Shown here piece by piece: positions 1 through 6,965 of a DNA stretch of 7,664 bases. How positions within the stretch are numbered: position 1 is the stretch's first letter; each line of letters begins with the position of its first letter. The stretch is from Lachnoclostridium phytofermentans (lineage in GTDB: Bacteria > Bacillota > Clostridia > Lachnospirales > Lachnospiraceae). A model generated the notes under the pieces. That model searched no databases, was not told the DNA's origin, and saw only the letters and a list, made by a program, of their open reading frames with translations. The translations under genes were made by a program, and so were the position numbers. The stretch is taken from assembly GCA_003526525.1 (NCBI GenBank), contig DPVV01000618.1, positions 1 through 7,664 on the forward strand, written 5' to 3'.

Positions 1-841
1 CTTCCACTGCAGAATAAGCTGTTCCGTAATTATCCTTAATCGCTCCCATTTCTAAGCAATCGGTTATAATTATCCCCTGAAATCCTAATTTTTCTCTTAG
101 AAGACCTGTTAAAATCGTCTTGGATATCGTAGCTGGGATTTTATCACGTTCCAACTTAGGAAATAGGATATGGGTGGTCATTACACAGGGTACCCCTTCG
201 CTAATTGCTCCTATAAAAGGTTTCAATTCTTCCTTCATTAGACTATCTATATCCTTGTCAATTACCGGAAGACCAAGATGGGAATCTACAGCCGTATCCC
301 CATGCCCGGGAAAATGCTTAACGGTTGCCATAACTTTAGCATCAAGCAAGCCCTTTTGCATATTTAATCCAAACTCCTCAACCATCTGAGGATCACTGGA
401 ATAGGAACGTACACCTATTACTGGGTTGTCGGGATTAGAATTTATATCCATAACTGGAGCAAAGTCTACGTTAATACCAAAGGCCTTTAATTCCATCCCA
501 GTAATCAAACCTGCTTGATAAGCATATTCTTTCTTTCCAGTTGCACCTATCAGCATTGCTCCCGGAACATTACTTGCTTCTTTGGGCAGTCTGGTCACCA
601 CACCACCCTCCTGGTCAGTCGCTATAAATGCTGGATATCTAGTACTTTTCTCAATTCTTTGATGCAAATCCAAGCAGAGTTTTCTAAGCTGTGGTATTGA
701 CTCCTGATTATATGTAAACAGTATGATATTTGCTATTTTTTCTTTTTCTATTAATTCATTCAACTCAGGAGTAATTTCCGTGGTAGGAAAACCAGTCATA
801 ATCATTTGACCTATTTTTTCCCTAAGACTCATCTCCTTCAT
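1..841 (-). CDS. nagZ: Beta-N-acetylhexosaminidase, GH3 family (NagZ-like), 3' end missing
   Basis: Glycoside hydrolase family 3 enzyme that removes non-reducing-end GlcNAc from muropeptides (GlcNAc-MurNAc). The 280 visible residues start at ATG 841, seven bases after GGAGG at 849-853. They show TDQEGG (residues 75-80), the NagZ signature KHFPGHGD followed by DSH (175-188), which supplies the Asp-His acid/base pair, and ITD with the predicted nucleophile Asp261. The (beta/alpha)8 barrel begins almost at residue 1 and there is no signal peptide, which points to a cytoplasmic enzyme, unlike the secreted Bacillus subtilis NagZ. The gene follows the acetyltransferase by 54 bp and is probably co-transcribed with it and murQ. 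The frame is open to the left edge, so it is unknown whether a C-terminal domain follows. The family assignment is secure; the exact substrate is inferred from the motif and from murQ nearby. Confidence 0.93.
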   Translation of the reverse strand, partial: MKEMSLREKIGQMIMTGFPTTEITPELNELIEKEKIANIILFTYNQESIPQLRKLCLDLHQRIEKSTRYPAFIATDQEGGVVTRLPKEASNVPGAMLIGATGKKEYAYQAGLITGMELKAFGINVDFAPVMDINSNPDNPVIGVRSYSSDPQMVEEFGLNMQKGLLDAKVMATVKHFPGHGDTAVDSHLGLPVIDKDIDSLMKEELKPFIGAISEGVPCVMTTHILFPKLERDKIPATISKTILTGLLREKLGFQGIIITDCLEMGAIKDNYGTAYSAVE

Positions 842-895
842 ACCTCAACCTCCGTTTAAGAATTCGCCCGTCTATAAGATAAATCCGTCTAGCAC

Positions 896-1891
896 TCAGC
901 CATCATGTCTTTTCATGGATATAGGCTTACAGATCTTTCTCATAACTACAAATTCCTGTACGGTTTCAAAACCTGCCTGGTGGTAGATCTTTCCTGCTGG
1001 ATTATCTATTCCGGTATATAAGGACATATACTCCGCTCCTACTTTCTTCTCCTCTTCACACAGCTTAAAGAATAATACGGTTCCAAGTCCGTGACCTTCA
1101 TGCTCCTTCACTACCCCTATACCAGTAAAATAGCCACGTCCGCTCTTCTGGCGAATCATCGGACCAGCAAAACCAACTACCTTATCATTATGTACTGCAA
1201 CCAGCACCGGTACACCAGTACGAGTGCATTGCGATATTTCCCTTTCCCAGAGTGGATTATCCAGCTTCTGAAGCATTTCTTTAACACCATAATGCCTGTT
1301 CTGATCAAAAAGTGTTACCTCATAACCCTCTACAGCCGCCTTCTCTTCCTTTGCCAGAATAGCTTCAGGTATCGTGAAACCCTCCAGCTTCAAGTACATA
1401 GCACATTCAATTGCTCTATCTTGGTAACCGTTCTTATAAAGTTCTTCATGCAATTTGCTGTTTCTGAACACACCTGGTGCATTGTTATGCTCGTGGCGAT
1501 TCGTTCCTTTTATATACCATGGAAGCATCATCGGATTAAAGAATAATACCTCAGACTGTGTTTTTCCTTCATCGGCAAAGCTCTTCTCCAATGCATCGAG
1601 CAGAATTTTATAGTTTTCCGAAGCTTCATAAGCTTCCTCAAGTAATACACTGGTAAGATATCCACTTGTCTTTCCTAAAGGAAGATCATCTCCGGTACAT
1701 CCGCAGACAAACCCCACAACACGGTTGTCTTCATGCATGACGAATGTATGATTTTCATTAAAATATGGATTGCCGGTAAATATTTCGTGAAAGGAAGTAT
1801 GATCCAATTCTTTATAACCGATTTTCACCGCTACAGTATTCCATAAAGCAATAATTTTATCTTGATCTTGGATTTTAAATGTATTTATCAT
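896..1891 (-). CDS. Double-GNAT acetyltransferase, probable glucosamine/glucosaminide N-acetyltransferase (GlmA-like)
   Basis: A 331-residue GNAT-superfamily protein, about twice the length of a single domain. The C-terminal half (about 190-319) is the clear catalytic domain. It carries VVGFAG (strand beta 4, 238-243), then GIGVV followed by the acetyl-CoA pyrophosphate loop EGHGLGT (265-271), and ends with the usual IYHQAGFE helix/strand (302-309). The N-terminal half (about 1-170) has a degenerate GNAT-like layout (VVGFVCGC at 58-65) without a good CoA loop. The start at 1891 has AAGGAG at 1900-1905, eight bases upstream. It lies between murQ and nagZ. In Clostridium acetobutylicum a GNAT enzyme, GlmA, acetylates free and terminal glucosamine of de-N-acetylated peptidoglycan fragments for recycling. 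The same job is inferred here from family and neighbours. A different amine or amino-sugar substrate cannot be excluded, so no symbol is assigned. Confidence 0.85.
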   Translation of the reverse strand: MINTFKIQDQDKIIALWNTVAVKIGYKELDHTSFHEIFTGNPYFNENHTFVMHEDNRVVGFVCGCTGDDLPLGKTSGYLTSVLLEEAYEASENYKILLDALEKSFADEGKTQSEVLFFNPMMLPWYIKGTNRHEHNNAPGVFRNSKLHEELYKNGYQDRAIECAMYLKLEGFTIPEAILAKEEKAAVEGYEVTLFDQNRHYGVKEMLQKLDNPLWEREISQCTRTGVPVLVAVHNDKVVGFAGPMIRQKSGRGYFTGIGVVKEHEGHGLGTVLFFKLCEEEKKVGAEYMSLYTGIDNPAGKIYHQAGFETVQEFVVMRKICKPISMKRHDG

Positions 1892-1964
1892 TTTTCAAAC
1901 TCCTTATTAAATTGAAATTTTCCCATAACAACAGTCTTCGCAAGCTCCAGTCACCGAAGGTACT

Positions 1965-2864
1965 TTACTTACTTAAGGCTTGTTTCAGGTAACCATTATT
2001 ATCCTTTAATATTCTTTTTGATTCCTCTACCGTATAGCCCGATTGAATCATCATAATTGCCAGCTTTGATTTGTAATTCGATTTCTCCAGGAATTCCTTC
2101 GCAGTAGCATCATTAACTCCAGTAACCGTTTTGACGATTCTAATTGCCCGGTCAATTAATTTGACATTGGATGCATTAAGATCCACCATCATGTTACCAT
2201 ACACTTTCCCAAGCTTTATCATTGCAGCAGTAGTTAGCATGTTTAAAACCATCTTTTGTGCCGTACCTGCCTTCATTCTAGTTGAACCAACAATAACTTC
2301 TGGGCCTGTAACTGGTGCTATGCATACATCACAGATTGGATCCAACTTCGTATTCCTATTATTCACAACACCTATCACAGTTGCGCCCAATTCCTTAGCC
2401 TGCTTTAAGGCTCCGATTACATAAGCAGCACTTCCGCTTGCTGTTATTCCAACTACAACATCTCCTTTTGTAATATGGCATTCTAATGCCTGATTTCTAC
2501 CATCCTCCTCTATATCCTCGCTTCCTTCCACCGCAGTTCTAATGGCGATGTCACCCCCGGCAATATACGCTTGAATTAAAGCTGGATCTGTTCCATAGGT
2601 AGGAGGACATTCCGAGGCATCCAAAATCCCCAGCCGGCCCGATGTTCCTGCACCAAAATAAATCATTTTTCCGCCATTACCTAAAGATACGGTAATAATA
2701 TCAACTGCCTTTGCAATTTGCGAAATCTCTTTTTCCACAGCTACCGTCACTTTACTGTCTTCCTTGTTAATCAGTTCTAAAATCTGTGTTGTAGATAATT
2801 CATCGATGTCCTTTGTTGTTTGATTTACTTGCTCTGTTATTAAATTCATTAAATATTCATTCAT
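1965..2864 (-). CDS. murQ: N-acetylmuramic acid 6-phosphate etherase MurQ
   Basis: Cleaves the D-lactyl ether of MurNAc-6-phosphate to give GlcNAc-6-phosphate and D-lactate, a cytoplasmic step of peptidoglycan recycling. At 299 residues it has the normal family length. The SIS sugar-phosphate fold shows MIYFGAGTSGRLGILDASECPPTYG (cut here as MIYFGAGTSGRLG, residues 67-79, and DASECPPTYG, 82-91). Glu85 and Glu116 (in VEGSED) sit at the spacing of the two functional glutamates known in Escherichia coli MurQ (83 and 114). GITASGSAAYV and GSTRMKAGTAQK complete the signature, and the C-terminal UBA-like helices are intact. ATG 2864 is preceded by AAAGGTG at 2876-2882. It is the first gene of the operon, with its own promoter. 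The glmA-like gene starts 73 bp downstream of its stop. Confidence 0.97.
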   Translation of the reverse strand: MNEYLMNLITEQVNQTTKDIDELSTTQILELINKEDSKVTVAVEKEISQIAKAVDIITVSLGNGGKMIYFGAGTSGRLGILDASECPPTYGTDPALIQAYIAGGDIAIRTAVEGSEDIEEDGRNQALECHITKGDVVVGITASGSAAYVIGALKQAKELGATVIGVVNNRNTKLDPICDVCIAPVTGPEVIVGSTRMKAGTAQKMVLNMLTTAAMIKLGKVYGNMMVDLNASNVKLIDRAIRIVKTVTGVNDATAKEFLEKSNYKSKLAIMMIQSGYTVEESKRILKDNNGYLKQALSK

Positions 2865-2950
2865 ATTAATCCAAACACCTTTCCTTATTATCGATGTTTA
2901 CACAGTTGCAATTAGTTGATTTTCATTAAAATAATTCTCTTTCTGTCTGT

Positions 2951-2979
2951 ATTCTATACAATCTGCCCAATAATGTCAA
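2951..2979 (-). promoter_or_regulatory. Sigma-A-type promoter of the murQ operon
   Basis: On the minus strand TTGACA (2974-2979) is followed, after 17 bases, by TAGAAT (2951-2956): a perfect -35 box and a -10 box with one mismatch. The expected start of transcription is near 2944, giving a leader of about 80 bases before murQ. The upstream gene is terminated at 3075-3102, so this promoter is needed for murQ. No convincing long dyad for a MurR/RpiR-type repressor is visible around it. Confidence 0.7.
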
Positions 2980-3074
2980 TACAATTTCAATCTTTTATTT
3001 CATTATAATTTTTATTTTTGAAATTTTATTTTACTTTATTTTTTATAATACTGGTATTTTGGATAAATTTATAC

Positions 3075-3102
3075 AAAAAAAACAGCCAATTGGCTGTTTT
3101 TT
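3075..3102 (-). terminator. Rho-independent terminator of the GH18-LRR gene
   Basis: A perfect palindrome has its arms at 3077-3087 and 3092-3102 around AATT, with the core ACAGCC/GGCTGT. On the minus strand it ends in eight consecutive U (complement of the A run 3075-3082), starting ten bases past the stop of the 3113 gene. The mirror T run (3097-3102) would also allow termination in the plus direction. It insulates murQ from the upstream gene. Confidence 0.9.
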
Positions 3103-3112
3103 ATTTAATCTC

Positions 3113-5431
3113 TTATTTCATCTTAAAATCACAGATAAACCCCTTTTTAGAATACATAGTTTTAACAGGACTATAATTAGTCACACTGTTTCCCATTAAA
3201 TATAGCTCATTTAGGTTCACAAGTCCTTTTAAAGAAGTAATACTTTTAATCTTATTATCCTTTAAATATAGCTTTTCCAGAAGAGTAAGCTTTGTTAAAG
3301 GCTTTACATCAGTGATTTTATTTCCGTTCATTGATAATACTTTTAGTTTTTTCAAACCGGAAATTGCGCTGATATCACTGATGGAATTTCTTTGAAGGTA
3401 TAAACGTTCCAATCCACTCAGATTTTTTAACGAATTTATTGAAGAAATCTTATTATTTGATAAATCCAAGTACTTTAAATTAGTCAATGTCTTTAACCCA
3501 GTGATATCATTGATTTTATTATTATCTAATATCAAAGACTTGAGGTTTTTCAGATTTTTAAGACTGTCAATATTCTGTATACTATTTTTCCCACCCTCTA
3601 AGACTACCAGTTTTGTTAGTTTATTTAGAGAGGATATATTTTTTATATTATTCTCACGTATATATAGCTCTCGCAAGTTTGTTAATGTTGACAATGCACT
3701 AACGGATTCAATCTGGTTACCATTTAGGGATAGAACCTCTAGCTTAGTTAATTTTTTAAGAGCATTTATATCAGAAATCATGTTACGTTGAAGGTAAAGT
3801 ACACGTAGTTTTGTCAGATTACCTATAGCTGATATATCCTTAATCGATAACTGTCCGGCATCCAGATACTCAAGATTTGTTAGTTTACTCAAATCTTTTA
3901 AGCTTTTTACCCCTTTCGGTAGCTTCAATCGATATATGCCATACAGCTCTTCTTCCGATATTTTTCCTGATACTTTTCCAAGTTTCTCTCTAACTGCCTT
4001 TTCTACGAAAGGATCTGCAAAACTAATATATTTACTGCTTTCCGCCGGTAATTTATCATAAGAATTCATTTCTGTTATTATTGTGTTCCAAGCATTCAGA
4101 TGATACTTCTTCCCAGTCGTATCATTATAATCTGGTATATTTGCAAGACTCCAAAGAGAAATGCCGCCAAGTTTATAAGATTTTGCTAATGCAATCTTAG
4201 CACGAATACTAGAACTATCTTCATAGATTATGACATTCCAAGTCTTGTTAGAGGAATTAAAGTACTGAATATATGGACTTTGTAATTCATTGTTATATCC
4301 ATAAGTTAAATTCTGCCCATATCCATCCGAATTATCGACTCGTGCCTTTATTGTTTTATACAACGGGGTAATCCTTCCTCCTCTACTTAAGGTTGTATCC
4401 GGCAGGTCATCCCAAGCCTTTGCACTTTTTACATCAAACTGCCACTGAGCAGCATCAAATGTAATCTGTAACCAAACTTTAGAAAGCTCTGAGGTACCAG
4501 AAGCTGCTTTCTTTATATCGTTTAAAGCCATTCTAACCATTTGTATCGGTGCAAGGCTGTGGGTGGGGCTTAAAGCATTATAGCTTGTGTACTGCTCTAT
4601 CTGATTCTTTTGTAGCTTTTGTATTGGTTCATAGTCATGAGCCATGACAATTACACGGTCTGCTACATCAAGTATCTTCGAAAAATCATAACCATCGTAA
4701 TAAAAAGCTGGATTTACTGCTACATAAAGTTTTTTACCCATGCTATCAAATTGTTTCCTAAGTTCCATCAAAAACTGTGTATAATACGTACTGATTGGCT
4801 TTCCATTATAGAGAATAGGTTTACCATTTCCATCTGTATTGCGAAGCCCTTCAAAATCAATTACCACACCATCATAGTAAATATCTTCTCCTCGCGAAAC
4901 ATCTGTCTGCACTGCATTTACTATTGCTAACACCATAGCTGATCGCTCATTCGCATATGGTAATAACTTCGCACCATCATTACCATCCATATAAATATTT
5001 AGCTGGATTGATTTTCCTTGACTCTTTGCATATTCTAACGGTTGAAGATAATCATTTGGATAATAGAATCCATAGTTACCATTTTGACCTTTCACAGTAT
5101 TTAGACAACCAGAATCTTTTGCATCTATTCTACTCCAAGCAAAACTTATGGAATCTAATTTGTCTATGTATTTTTTCATCTGCTCGGAAAATACTGCGTT
5201 CGAAGGATAAAATGCATGAAGTTCTCCACTCTTTTGATTTCCTACTTTAGCAGTGTTATTATCAATGGCGTTGTCATTTGAGGTATTTTCTGCTGCCTTA
5301 GCAGGTAATGACTGTATTAGGAATATCGTTATTATAAGAAAACAAATACATGATCTAAGTAATCTTTTCATAAACTTATCCTTATTGTATTTTTTACAGT
5401 ATTTATTATTAATGAAATCATTTCTCTTCAT
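3113..5431 (-). CDS. Secreted GH18 glycosidase fused to an internalin-like leucine-rich repeat domain
   Basis: A 772-residue protein. ATG 5431 was chosen because AGGAGGAG (5437-5444) lies just upstream. The frame stays open to 5491 but without such a site. A long basic N-terminus leads to a hydrophobic signal segment (about 27-42) and the predicted cleavage site AKA|AE after residue 46. Residues about 70-435 are a family 18 TIM barrel. The catalytic motif DGVVIDFE (187-194) has Glu194 as acid; further hallmarks are MAHDY (263-267) and GISLWSL near the last strand. The closest known relatives by motif are the SleL/YaaH/CotE spore-cortex N-acetylglucosaminidases, but no LysM domain is seen. An internalin-type cap (FADPFVEKAVREKLG, from residue 471) precedes eleven 22-residue repeats (517-758) of the type LxxLxxLxLxxNxI, then a 14-residue tail. 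There is no LPXTG or transmembrane anchor. It may target peptidoglycan, chitin or a host glycan; the substrate is unknown. Confidence 0.9.
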   Translation of the reverse strand: MKRNDFINNKYCKKYNKDKFMKRLLRSCICFLIITIFLIQSLPAKAAENTSNDNAIDNNTAKVGNQKSGELHAFYPSNAVFSEQMKKYIDKLDSISFAWSRIDAKDSGCLNTVKGQNGNYGFYYPNDYLQPLEYAKSQGKSIQLNIYMDGNDGAKLLPYANERSAMVLAIVNAVQTDVSRGEDIYYDGVVIDFEGLRNTDGNGKPILYNGKPISTYYTQFLMELRKQFDSMGKKLYVAVNPAFYYDGYDFSKILDVADRVIVMAHDYEPIQKLQKNQIEQYTSYNALSPTHSLAPIQMVRMALNDIKKAASGTSELSKVWLQITFDAAQWQFDVKSAKAWDDLPDTTLSRGGRITPLYKTIKARVDNSDGYGQNLTYGYNNELQSPYIQYFNSSNKTWNVIIYEDSSSIRAKIALAKSYKLGGISLWSLANIPDYNDTTGKKYHLNAWNTIITEMNSYDKLPAESSKYISFADPFVEKAVREKLGKVSGKISEEELYGIYRLKLPKGVKSLKDLSKLTNLEYLDAGQLSIKDISAIGNLTKLRVLYLQRNMISDINALKKLTKLEVLSLNGNQIESVSALSTLTNLRELYIRENNIKNISSLNKLTKLVVLEGGKNSIQNIDSLKNLKNLKSLILDNNKINDITGLKTLTNLKYLDLSNNKISSINSLKNLSGLERLYLQRNSISDISAISGLKKLKVLSMNGNKITDVKPLTKLTLLEKLYLKDNKIKSITSLKGLVNLNELYLMGNSVTNYSPVKTMYSKKGFICDFKMK
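3158..3883 (-). repeat. Eleven 66-bp leucine-rich-repeat units
   Basis: The C-terminal repeat domain consists of eleven gapless 22-codon units, beginning LTNLEYLDAG and ending with the unit that starts LVNLNELYLMGN. Units 2 and 8 share LYLQRN and SISDI/MISDI, units 3 and 9 share LSLNGN/LSMNGN, and units 4 and 10 share the IK(N/S)I(S/T)SL ending. This suggests an older six-unit block that was duplicated. The DNA has diverged, so the units are not near-identical tandem copies. Confidence 0.9.
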
Positions 5432-5461
5432 CAAATCTCCTCCTCTATTATGATAGGTTAA

Positions 5462-5491
5462 TATATAATTTTTAGAAATGTAAATTAACAA
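5462..5491 (-). promoter_or_regulatory. Weak candidate promoter of the GH18-LRR gene
   Basis: On the minus strand TTGTTA (5486-5491) is followed after 18 bases by TATATA (5462-5467), about 30 bases upstream of the ATG at 5431. Both boxes are imperfect in very AT-rich DNA. If the gene is under a sporulation sigma factor, which is known for some SleL-type relatives, the real promoter could be elsewhere. Confidence 0.28.
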
Positions 5492-5696
5492 TCCGACTTT
5501 GTTTCTATGTAGTAGATAGTGACATATTAATTAACTTTTACAATTATGCAATTTATCTATTAAACAAGAATAAGTACGCTTCGTGAACATTTCCTTGTCA
5601 TGAATTATGCTTATATCATGTTGTATTTCAATCTCCTTTAAAACAATACTACTTTTTAATTCAACTAACAATGTAAATTTTTGTTATATTATTACT
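5492..5696. other. Intergenic DNA without a recognisable gene
   Basis: AT-rich stretch upstream of the GH18-LRR gene. No ORF with a ribosome binding site, no RNA gene and no strong hairpin could be seen on either strand. It may contain regulatory DNA for the divergent sides, but nothing specific is supported. Confidence 0.5.
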
Positions 5697-5699
5697 TGA

Positions 5700-5962
5700 A
5701 TTCTACTAAATGATATTCACATTCCCACGTTATATGGGTTGAACTATTCATATCCATTTGGGATGCCTAATATGCAATTTTGTGGTTGGCTAGACTCATT
5801 GAACAGTCCCATCGCAGTAAGCAAAATATATACAGCAGTGATGTTCTGAATTCAGTGGCAAAAGAAGTTTTGGAAAAGGACGGTCTTGCCGGATTTGCGC
5901 CGATAATACCATTCATTGATATTATCATCGTTGAAGAGTATATTATGAACAATAAGAAATAG
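5700..5962 (+). pseudogene. Frameshifted coding remnant, family not recognised
   Basis: Two adjacent plus-strand frames look protein-like and overlap. The first (from 5700, after a stop at 5697) reads through LYGLNYSYPFGMPNMQF and CGWLDSLN and stops at 5847-5849. The second (open from 5771, no ATG; the first candidate start is TTG 5780) continues with SVAKEVLEKDGLAGFAP and ends at 5962. A single shift near 5775-5800 would join them into a C-terminal protein fragment. Neither part has a ribosome binding site. The stretch is also less AT-rich than its surroundings. A complementary minus-strand ORF (5767-5988) has no ribosome binding site and is taken as a shadow. The fragment could instead be a short real gene or chance; I do not recognise its family. 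Confidence 0.33.
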
Positions 5963-5979
5963 TTTGTACTAGTATAATT

Positions 5980-6043
5980 AATTACCAACTAAAAGGACTG
6001 AGTCCTGTGCAATACAGAGCTCAATCCTCGTTAGTTGCTAATT
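5980..6043. repeat. Long imperfect inverted repeat (bulged hairpin)
   Basis: Five paired blocks alternate with small symmetrical mismatches: AATTA/TAATT, CAACTAA/TTAGTTG, AGGA/TCCT, TGAG/CTCA and CTGT/ACAG, around a GCAAT loop. That is 24 paired bases over 64 nt. It starts 18 bases after the stop of the preceding remnant and lies directly before the insertion-sequence-like end. It could be a transcription terminator of the lost gene, the terminal hairpin of an insertion sequence, or a small mobile repeat. No T run follows it immediately. Confidence 0.65.
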
Positions 6044-6047
6044 CTAA

Positions 6048-6073
6048 CTGTCCAACATTTTGGGTTCAGTTCA
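6048..6073. mobile_element. Possible IS3-family (IS150-type) terminal inverted repeat remnant
   Basis: Read on the minus strand, the sequence starts TGAACTGAACCC and continues with TGTTGGACAG. This matches the layout of IS150-group ends, which I recall as TGTACTGCACCC followed by GTTGGAC. The element interior would lie to the left, towards the hairpin at 5980-6043. No IS3 transposase reading frame remains in the window, so only a scar or a solo end is proposed. The match is from memory, without a search. Confidence 0.38.
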
Positions 6074-6140
6074 TATGGATGATTAGTAGTTTATATATGT
6101 ATTCACTTTACTTAGTTTAGGTTTTATAATTAAAAACATT

Positions 6141-6932
6141 TTATATTTTTCTTGCTTTAATAATAGCTCTGCTTGTAGTTTCGCTAATAGGATTGCAATT
6201 GTAATCCCCGTATTCTTCTTCAATAATAAAACCTGTAGAAGATAACCAAGAATGTATTTGCTCAAGAGTAGCAAAATGTTTTACAACATCGATGTCTTGT
6301 TTGATTATTTCTCCACTTATACAATGAAGTTCGAACCTGCGTATAGATTTTACAGTTTCAGTTTCTTTGTCAAATGTACTACCAAACAGTATCATTTTAC
6401 CTGTATTTCCATCACTATCTGTTCCTTCCCAAATCACACGTTCACTCGGATCGTCAAACCAATATTCGGGATGTAAAGTATATCCATAATCAATATAGAT
6501 AATACCGCCAGATACCAGTGATTTAGCTGATTTATCAATAAGTAACTTCTGTGCTTTTTCATAGTCCATGTCAGAAATGATATTGAACAAAAAATTTCCC
6601 GCGATTACTACAATATTATAATCGTTACCCCAGTCATCATTAATAACATCAGCTTTATACCAAAAAATATTGCTTAGTCCCTCCGTTTTCGAATCTATTT
6701 TACTTAGCATATAAGAATCAAAATCTAATCCTGTAACAACATGACCTGCTTTTGCTAAAGGGACAAGAATTCGACCACTCCCACAAGCAATCTCAAGAAT
6801 ACGCTTTGGTTTCGGACCTATCACTGATAGTAAAAATTCGACATCGTTAGTATCGGTTGCATCTTGTTCATACATATCAGCTATCCACTTTGAAATAGTT
6901 GGTTTTTCTTTAAACAATTTCTTATCCTCCAT
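6141..6932 (-). CDS. Class I SAM-dependent methyltransferase
   Basis: A 263-residue protein of the Methyltransf_25/UbiE-like type. Motif I is ILEIACGSGRI (residues 45-55); the acidic end of strand beta 2 that binds the SAM ribose is in TGLDFD (67-72); motif II is around KADVIND (93-99), and VVIAGNFLFNI (108-118) corresponds to strand 4. The C-terminal half is a mixed sheet with many aromatic and acidic residues and probably forms the substrate cap. Substrate unknown: small molecule, antibiotic or RNA are all possible. The start is uncertain. ATG 6932 has no ribosome binding site (CCCTCCTATCAG precedes it), whereas GGAGG (6926-6930) overlaps this ATG and is eight bases before an in-frame TTG at 6917, which would give 258 residues. 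It is preceded by a leader ORF ending 12 bases upstream and by its own promoter with a dyad, so it appears to be a regulated single gene. Confidence 0.88.
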   Translation of the reverse strand: MEDKKLFKEKPTISKWIADMYEQDATDTNDVEFLLSVIGPKPKRILEIACGSGRILVPLAKAGHVVTGLDFDSYMLSKIDSKTEGLSNIFWYKADVINDDWGNDYNIVVIAGNFLFNIISDMDYEKAQKLLIDKSAKSLVSGGIIYIDYGYTLHPEYWFDDPSERVIWEGTDSDGNTGKMILFGSTFDKETETVKSIRRFELHCISGEIIKQDIDVVKHFATLEQIHSWLSSTGFIIEEEYGDYNCNPISETTSRAIIKARKI

Positions 6933-6965
6933 CTGATAGGAGGGTTAAAATATAGTCGCCCTCCT
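6926..6965 (-). promoter_or_regulatory. Candidate translational attenuator: three competing GGAGG/CCTCC segments
   Basis: In mRNA order, segment 1 is AGGAGGG (6959-6965, inside the leader ORF), segment 2 is CCCTCCT (6938-6944, just after the leader stop) and segment 3 is GGAGG (6926-6930, the likely ribosome binding site for TTG 6917). Pairing 1:2 gives 7 bp with a 14-base loop; pairing 2:3 gives 5 bp with an 8-base loop. The two are mutually exclusive. Pairing 1:2 leaves the ribosome binding site free, and pairing 2:3 hides it. A ribosome in the leader would shift the balance. The function is inferred from geometry alone. Confidence 0.5.

Noticed and set aside
1091..1546. Plus-strand ORF of 151 codons
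   Set aside because: Lies entirely antisense within the acetyltransferase gene and has an implausible composition.
1936..1959. Terminator between murQ and the acetyltransferase gene
   Set aside because: Only a 5-bp CTTCG/CGAAG stem with a 14-base loop and no U run; the genes are probably co-transcribed.
2885..2920. Repressor site in the murQ leader (repeated AGTTG)
   Set aside because: Only two short direct repeats without dyad symmetry; not above chance in such AT-rich DNA.
5767..5988. Minus-strand ORF of 73 codons
   Set aside because: No ribosome binding site, a low-complexity hydrophobic N-terminus, and it is complementary to a more protein-like plus-strand frame.
5980..6043. Integron attC site
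   Set aside because: The ends do not match the RYYYAAC/GTTRRRY core pattern and there is no integrase or cassette array.
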